A DNA stretch of 11,254 nucleotides from Prevotellaceae bacterium UBA3646 (lineage in GTDB: Bacteria > Bacteroidota > Bacteroidia > Bacteroidales > Bacteroidaceae), in the NCBI GenBank assembly GCA_002373535.1, contig DFKL01000170.1, forward strand, positions 1 to 11,254, written 5' to 3'. Of the stretch, positions 7,260 to 11,254 are shown piece by piece. A program made the position numbers and the translations under genes. Below the pieces are notes generated by a model, which did no database searches, had not been told where the DNA came from, and saw nothing but the letters and a program-made list of their open reading frames with translations. Position 1 is the stretch's first letter; every line of letters starts with the position of its first letter.

Positions 7260-8996
7260 TCATAAAGTACACAACAGCAGGATTATCAGCTGAGCCGTCA
7301 GTATTCTCAGGAACATACTCAATGGATACACCGTCGAGTAGCCCACTGCCGGCGCATCGTTCCCCGCCGTCTGGTTCGCAAAGGCCAATGCAGGCGGATC
7401 CGTGTTGGAACCCGCTATCAGACCCATCAAGGTGAAATAGTTTATCTTGGCAACCTTCCTGCCTATTATACCCATTATCAAAATAGGAACCACTGTTATC
7501 AGGAATCCGCACCACACATATTTGATGCCGTCGCCGTCGACCACAGTCTCCAGGAACTGAGCACCCGCCTTGATGCCGACACTCGCCAGGAACAGAGCCA
7601 GACCGACCTCCCTCAGCATCATGTTAGCCGAAGTCGTCGTATACGCATTCAGCTTCAGTTTCCATCCGTATGCACCTATCAGGATAGATATTACGAGCGG
7701 ACCGCCAGCCAGTCCCAGCTTCACAGGAGTCGGAACACCAGGAATCGCCACAGGAATAGCACCAAAGATGATACCGATGAAAATACCGATGAAAATACCC
7801 GTCAGGTTAGGATGGTTCAGCTTCTTCACCGAGTTACCCATCTTCGCGGCTACACGGTCTATCTGGTCCTCAGGACCGTTTACCACCAGTCTGTCACCGA
7901 TCTGCAGACGCAGGTTCTGTTCGGCATACAAGTTCAGGTCACCACGCCGTATACGCGTCACGGTACATCCGTAGATGCTCGAGAAGTGCATCTCGCCGAT
8001 AGTCTTGCCGTTGACGGCAGACTGCGTTACCAGGATATGCTTCGTTACCGGCTTCACATCCTGCTCCTCCCATTCAATCTGCACCTCGTTGCCTATGAAG
8101 GCCACGATAGCCTCCGCATCATCCAACGCACAGTTTATATACAATTTGTCCCCCAGCTCCACAAGCGTGTTGCGGTTAGGAATGCTGACATGCCCGTCAT
8201 GCAGCAGCCTGCTGCATACAAAGTCACGCCCGATGAAAGTCCTTATCTGCATTATGCTCTTTCCTGCCAGGGCCTTGTTACTGGCATTTATAGTCATACG
8301 GTGCGGAGTCGCATGCGGATTGGCCGCCTTCTCATCCTCTATCTCCTTCTGCGCATCGTTCAGGGACGTACGGGTCAGGTATCTTATCAATATCGTAGCC
8401 AGTATGATGCCCACCACACCCAGAGGATATGCACAGGCATATCCGTTTGCGATAGACGGTGCACCGGCACCGAAAATATTGTTGCAAGCCTCCGTTGCAG
8501 CACCCAGTCCCGGAGTGTTCGTTATGGCCCCGCACAAAACCCCGACCATCATAGCCAGGTCAATGCTGTTCTTGCCGCTGATCGGCCCGCCCTTGTAGAA
8601 AACCGCAAAATACAGCCCTATGCAGCACGCAACGTTCAGCAGGATGATACCTACGGCAATGGCATTCATCTTCATACCCCCCGTCTTGAAACTCTCAAAG
8701 AATCCCGGGCCGACCTGCAGTCCAATGCAGTAGACGAAAAGAATCAGTCCGAAGTCCTGTATGAACGTCAGGACGTTGCCAGGAGCAGCAAATCCCCCCA
8801 CGTCAGACGCTATGCCTGCAGCATGATACACATGCCCCAGCAATATTCCGGCAAACAGGACGAACGTAACCCCCAGGGAAATCCCGGCAACCTTGATGCG
8901 GCCCAGCAGAAGCCCGATACTGATAACCAACGCATAGATGACGACGATGTGGCCGACACTCTCGGTGTTTGTAAACAAGTTAGAAAGCCAATCCAT
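7260..8996 (-). CDS. AspT/YidE-family membrane transporter with two RCK_C (TrkA-C) domains
   Basis: A 578-residue inner-membrane protein of the aspartate:alanine exchanger (AAEx) family. It shows the family's duplicated layout: about five membrane segments in residues 15-206, two cytoplasmic RCK_C/TrkA-C domains (about 233-300 and 318-385), then about five or six more membrane segments (397-576). The two halves carry matching re-entrant motifs, GAITNTPGLGAA (156-167) and GSNTDPPALAFA (529-540), diagnostic of AspT/YidE proteins. The substrate is unknown: AspT exchanges aspartate for alanine, but most members, including E. coli YidE, are uncharacterised. RCK_C domains usually bind a ligand that gates transport. 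The ATG at 8996 is chosen (MDWLSNLF); a frame extending to TTG at 9026 adds ten non-conserved residues and runs into an AT-rich leader. It is the first gene of the minus-strand cluster with topB and the porE-like gene, and is divergent from mutA. Confidence 0.9.
   Translation of the reverse strand: MDWLSNLFTNTESVGHIVVIYALVISIGLLLGRIKVAGISLGVTFVLFAGILLGHVYHAAGIASDVGGFAAPGNVLTFIQDFGLILFVYCIGLQVGPGFFESFKTGGMKMNAIAVGIILLNVACCIGLYFAVFYKGGPISGKNSIDLAMMVGVLCGAITNTPGLGAATEACNNIFGAGAPSIANGYACAYPLGVVGIILATILIRYLTRTSLNDAQKEIEDEKAANPHATPHRMTINASNKALAGKSIMQIRTFIGRDFVCSRLLHDGHVSIPNRNTLVELGDKLYINCALDDAEAIVAFIGNEVQIEWEEQDVKPVTKHILVTQSAVNGKTIGEMHFSSIYGCTVTRIRRGDLNLYAEQNLRLQIGDRLVVNGPEDQIDRVAAKMGNSVKKLNHPNLTGIFIGIFIGIIFGAIPVAIPGVPTPVKLGLAGGPLVISILIGAYGWKLKLNAYTTTSANMMLREVGLALFLASVGIKAGAQFLETVVDGDGIKYVWCGFLITVVPILIMGIIGRKVAKINYFTLMGLIAGSNTDPPALAFANQTAGNDAPAVGYSTVYPLSMFLRILTAQLIILLLCTL
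7776..7799 (-). repeat. 12-bp tandem repeat in transporter gene
   Basis: GATGAAAATACC occurs twice in direct tandem (7776-7787 and 7788-7799). A shorter degenerate copy, GATGATACC, precedes it at 7767-7775. On the coding (minus) strand the unit gives the protein repeat GIFIGIFIGII at residues 400-410, inside the first membrane segment after the RCK_C domains. The unit is a multiple of three, so copy number changes would keep the frame. Confidence 0.7.
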
Positions 8997-9022
8997 AGGC
9001 AAAAACGTAGAATTTAATGTCA

Positions 9023-9032
9023 GCAAATTTGC
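9023..9032. repeat. 10-bp palindrome in transporter leader
   Basis: GCAAATTTGC is a perfect palindrome 27 bases upstream of the transporter ATG at 8996 and downstream of its probable -7 element, so it would lie in the 5' leader. It could be a regulator site, but a single short AT-rich palindrome may be chance. Confidence 0.3.
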
Positions 9033-9051
9033 AAACCGTACTCTTTCCGTG

Positions 9052-9059
9052 CAAAATTA
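9052..9059 (-). promoter_or_regulatory. Candidate -7 element for the transporter-topB-porE cluster
   Basis: On the minus strand this reads TAATTTTG, an exact match to the Bacteroides primary-sigma -7 consensus TAnnTTTG. Transcription would start near 9045, leaving a leader of about 50 nt before the ATG at 8996. No TTTG -33 element is seen at the usual spacing upstream (about 9079-9084), so support is weaker than for the mutA promoter. Confidence 0.5.
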
Positions 9060-9101
9060 CTTAAAAAAAATGAGAGCACGGCGTAAAAACGCAGATTTAA
9101 T

Positions 9102-9132
9102 TTTGTCAGTCGCGGGAAAAAGCGTACTTTTG
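9102..9132 (+). promoter_or_regulatory. Bacteroides-type promoter of mutAB
   Basis: TTTG at 9102-9105 (-33) and TACTTTTG at 9125-9132 (-7) are separated by exactly 19 nt. This matches the known Bacteroides vegetative promoter TTTG-N19-21-TAnnTTTG. The predicted transcription start is about 9138-9141, giving a short leader of about 26 nt before the mutA ATG at 9166. Confidence 0.8.
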
Positions 9133-9136
9133 TTTG

Positions 9137-9165
9137 GTTAAGTTAACATTATTCATATAAATAAT
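9137..9165 (+). promoter_or_regulatory. Short inverted repeats in mutA leader
   Basis: GTTAA-G-TTAAC (9137-9147) sits at the predicted transcription start. ATTATT (9148-9153) and AATAAT (9160-9165) can pair around CATATA directly against the start codon. There is no Shine-Dalgarno sequence; an AT-rich unstructured leader is usual for strongly translated Bacteroidota genes. The first repeat could be an operator, but both repeats are short and AT-rich, so function is unproven. Confidence 0.35.
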
Positions 9166-11019
9166 ATGGCAGATAGTAAAGAAAGACTTTTTTCTGATTT
9201 TACGGCGCCATCGCGTCAGGAGTGGCGTGACAAGATCGAGGCAGACCTTAAAGGTGCCGACTATCAGAAGAAAATGGTGTGGAGGACCAACGAAGGCTTC
9301 TCCATGGAACCCTTCTATTTGAAGGAAGACGTAGAGAAACTCCCCACCGTGAACGCCCTTCCGGGCCAGTTCCCCTATGTACGCGGCAACAAGGCCGCAT
9401 CCAACGAGTGGCACGTCCGCCAGGACATAGCCTGCGGCGACGCCAGCGAAGCCAACCGCAAGGCCCTGGATATCCTCAACCGCGGCGTAGACTCCCTCGG
9501 ATTCACAATCCCCGCCGACAAGGTCAGCAAGCAATACATAGCACAGCTGCTGGACGGGATCTATGTCGAGTGCGTGGAACTCAACTTCCGTACATGCCAG
9601 TGCCATTGCGTCGAGCTGGCAGAAATCCTCGTCGCCTACTTCCAGGAGAAAGGCGTCGACCCCCAGAAAGTAGAAGGCTCCATATCCTTCGACCCGCTGG
9701 AGAAGTTCGTGACCAAGGGCAAGGACGTGTCAAGCGTCCTGGCAAATGCCAAGACACTCGTCCAGGCACTCGCCGGCTACCCACGGTTCTATGCCGTTGC
9801 CGTCAATGCCTACAAGCTCACCAATGCCGGAGCCTACAGCTATCAGGACCTCGGCTACGCCCTCGGCTGGGGCAACGAATACCTCGCACAGCTTACCGAA
9901 GCCGGCGTAGACCCAAGCCTTGCAGCCCGTAGCATAAAGTTCAATATAGGCATCAACGGCGTCTATTTCATGGAGATAGCCAAGCTCCGCGCCGCACGCA
10001 TGCTCTGGTCACAGATAGTGGCACAGTACACAGACGACCGCGAAGCCGCCAAGATGCACATCTGCGCATACACCACCACATACAACCAGACCATATTCGA
10101 CTCCTACGTCAATATGCTCCGCTCGCAGACCGAAGCAATGTCCGCAGCCCTCGGCGGCGTCGACTCTATGGTCGTCGTGCCGTTCGACGCCCCCTACGAG
10201 GAGCCGACCGATTTTGCCGAGCGCATAGCACGCAACCAGCAACTGCTACTCAAGGACGAGTGCCACTTCGACCGTATGGTCGATGTAGCAGGCGGCTCAT
10301 ACTTCATCGAGCAGCTCACCACGTCACTGGCAGGCCAGGCATGGAAACTCTTCCTCGAAGTCGAGGAACAAGGCGGCTTCCTTGCCGCAGTCAAGGCCGG
10401 TACCGTCCAGAACGTCATCAACCAGACCAATGCCGACCGTCATGCAGCTGCCGGCAAGCGTCGCGAGTTCCTCCTCGGCACCAACCAGTTCCCCAATTTC
10501 ACTGAAGTCTCCGAAGGCAAGACTCCGCTCACGAGCACGTGCAGCTGTCACCACGACACCTGCCAGTCAGACATCCCGGCCATCAATACCGAGCGCCTGG
10601 CCAGTGATTTCGAGAAACTTCGCCTCACCACCGAGAAGGCCGCCAAGGTACCGACCGCGTTCATGCTCACCATCGGCAACCTTGCCATGCGTCAGGCCCG
10701 CGCCCAGTTCTCATGCAACTTCCTCGCCGCCGCCGGCTACAAAGTCATCGACAACCTCGGCTTCAAGACCGTCGAGGAAGGCATAGACGCAGCCCTCGAG
10801 GCAGGAGCCGACATAGTCGTGATCTGCTCGTCCGACGACGAGTACGCCGAATACGCAATCCCAGCCTTCCGCTACCTCGACGGCCGCGCCCTCTATGTAG
10901 TGGCAGGCGCACCGGCATGCACCGACGAACTCAAGGCCGCAGGCATCGAGAACTTTATCAACGTCAAGTCCAACCAGCTCGCTACTCTCAAGGAGTACAA
11001 CGCAAAACTCGGAATCTAA
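9166..11019 (+). CDS. mutA: Methylmalonyl-CoA mutase small (beta) subunit
   Basis: A 617-residue small subunit of the adenosylcobalamin-dependent mutase that interconverts succinyl-CoA and methylmalonyl-CoA, used by Bacteroidales to make propionate. In the known two-subunit enzyme the large subunit binds B12 and catalyses, and the small one is structural. Residues 1-450 are the N-terminal arm and TIM-barrel domain, with typical blocks YVRGNK (71-76), RSIKFNIGING (256-266) and DVAGGSYFIEQLT (373-385). Residues about 485-617 resemble the flavodoxin-like B12 domain, but the DxHxxG cobalamin motif is absent (GNLAMRQARA at 504-513), as expected for MutA. Odd points are cysteine clusters C144/C146/C148 and C459/C461/H462/H463/C466, the latter in the linker before the degenerate B12 domain. 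Codons are strongly biased to C-ending forms compared with the upstream genes, suggesting high expression. The ATG at 9166 fits the family N-terminus (MADSKERLFSDF). mutB starts 6 nt after its stop. Confidence 0.96.
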   Translation: MADSKERLFSDFTAPSRQEWRDKIEADLKGADYQKKMVWRTNEGFSMEPFYLKEDVEKLPTVNALPGQFPYVRGNKAASNEWHVRQDIACGDASEANRKALDILNRGVDSLGFTIPADKVSKQYIAQLLDGIYVECVELNFRTCQCHCVELAEILVAYFQEKGVDPQKVEGSISFDPLEKFVTKGKDVSSVLANAKTLVQALAGYPRFYAVAVNAYKLTNAGAYSYQDLGYALGWGNEYLAQLTEAGVDPSLAARSIKFNIGINGVYFMEIAKLRAARMLWSQIVAQYTDDREAAKMHICAYTTTYNQTIFDSYVNMLRSQTEAMSAALGGVDSMVVVPFDAPYEEPTDFAERIARNQQLLLKDECHFDRMVDVAGGSYFIEQLTTSLAGQAWKLFLEVEEQGGFLAAVKAGTVQNVINQTNADRHAAAGKRREFLLGTNQFPNFTEVSEGKTPLTSTCSCHHDTCQSDIPAINTERLASDFEKLRLTTEKAAKVPTAFMLTIGNLAMRQARAQFSCNFLAAAGYKVIDNLGFKTVEEGIDAALEAGADIVVICSSDDEYAEYAIPAFRYLDGRALYVVAGAPACTDELKAAGIENFINVKSNQLATLKEYNAKLGI

Positions 11020-11025
11020 ACGACT

Positions 11026-11254
11026 ATGGCAAGAAAAACATTTCAGAATATAGACATCTTTGCCGGCATCGAGGCAAAGAACGGCCGTCAATGGCAAAAG
11101 GAGAACGGCATCCAGGCCAACTGGCGCACGCCCGAGCAGATAGACATACAACCCGTATACACCAAGGAAGACCTCGAAGGCATGGAACACCTCGACTTCG
11201 CAGCAGGCATTCCCCCATTCCTTCGCGGCCCGTACAGCATGATGTACCCCTTCC
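11026..11254 (+). CDS. mutB: Methylmalonyl-CoA mutase large (alpha) subunit, N-terminal part (runs off window)
   Basis: The first 76 codons of the catalytic subunit are present before the window ends. The N-terminal arm is recognisable: NGRQWQKENGI...W.TPEQIDIQPVYTKEDLEGMEHLDF followed by the substrate-entry block GIPPFLRGPYSMMY, which in the family leads directly into the RPWTIRQYAGF motif (outside the window). The gene begins 6 nt after the mutA stop, so translation of the two subunits is probably coupled from one transcript driven by the promoter at 9102-9132. The B12-binding domain and active site cannot be checked here. Codon use resembles that of mutA. Confidence 0.93.
   Translation, partial: MARKTFQNIDIFAGIEAKNGRQWQKENGIQANWRTPEQIDIQPVYTKEDLEGMEHLDFAAGIPPFLRGPYSMMYPF

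Noticed and set aside
7812..9017. A 401-codon open frame on the plus strand opposite the transporter gene
   Set aside because: It covers the transporter in antisense, has a His/Arg/Gln-rich composition with no recognisable domain, and has no promoter of its own. The real gene has clear AspT/YidE motifs.
8997..9026. Ten-residue N-terminal extension of the transporter from TTG at 9026
   Set aside because: It starts at TTG inside the palindrome and adds residues outside the family core. ATG at 8996 gives the natural N-terminus.
10711..11190. A 159-codon minus-strand frame across the mutA-mutB junction
   Set aside because: It spans the ends of two firmly identified genes and arises from their C-ending codon bias.

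Overview
The window looks like a stretch of ordinary chromosome from a member of the Bacteroidales (phylum Bacteroidota), possibly near Prevotellaceae. The evidence is: adjacent mutA-mutB genes for the two-subunit methylmalonyl-CoA mutase; a match to the Bacteroides primary-sigma promoter pattern (TTTG, 19 nt, TAnnTTTG) upstream of mutA; no Shine-Dalgarno-like leaders; and a lipoprotein with the TPR / beta-propeller / CRD / OmpA layout of the type IX secretion protein PorE. No mobile element, CRISPR array, tRNA or rRNA is visible. No gap longer than about 140 bases lacks a gene.

Layout. Bases 1-3246 (plus strand) hold the 3' end of an RsmF-type rRNA cytosine-C5 methyltransferase, a secreted GH123/DUF4091-type glycoside hydrolase, and a single reading frame fusing QueH (epoxyqueuosine reductase) to a complete 5-formyltetrahydrofolate cyclo-ligase. 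The gaps are 8 and 16 nt, so co-transcription is likely. Bases 3260-8996 (minus strand) hold, in transcription order, an AspT/YidE-type transporter with two RCK_C domains, a topoisomerase III (topB, apparently with a TTG start), and the PorE-like lipoprotein. Gaps are 29 and 50 nt, again operon-like. The two blocks converge at about 3247-3260 with almost no intergenic space.

Bases 8997-9165 are a divergent promoter region between the transporter and mutA. From 9166 onward come mutA (methylmalonyl-CoA mutase small subunit, rich in C-ending codons, probably highly expressed) and, 6 nt later, the first 76 codons of mutB. Together these subunits interconvert succinyl-CoA and methylmalonyl-CoA in the succinate-propionate pathway.

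I do not see a wholly new multi-gene system. The most unusual items are the QueH/5-FCL fusion, the Cys/His clusters in MutA, the non-ATG start of topB, and the PorE-like gene placed downstream of topB. Most long reading frames opposite these genes are antisense shadows.
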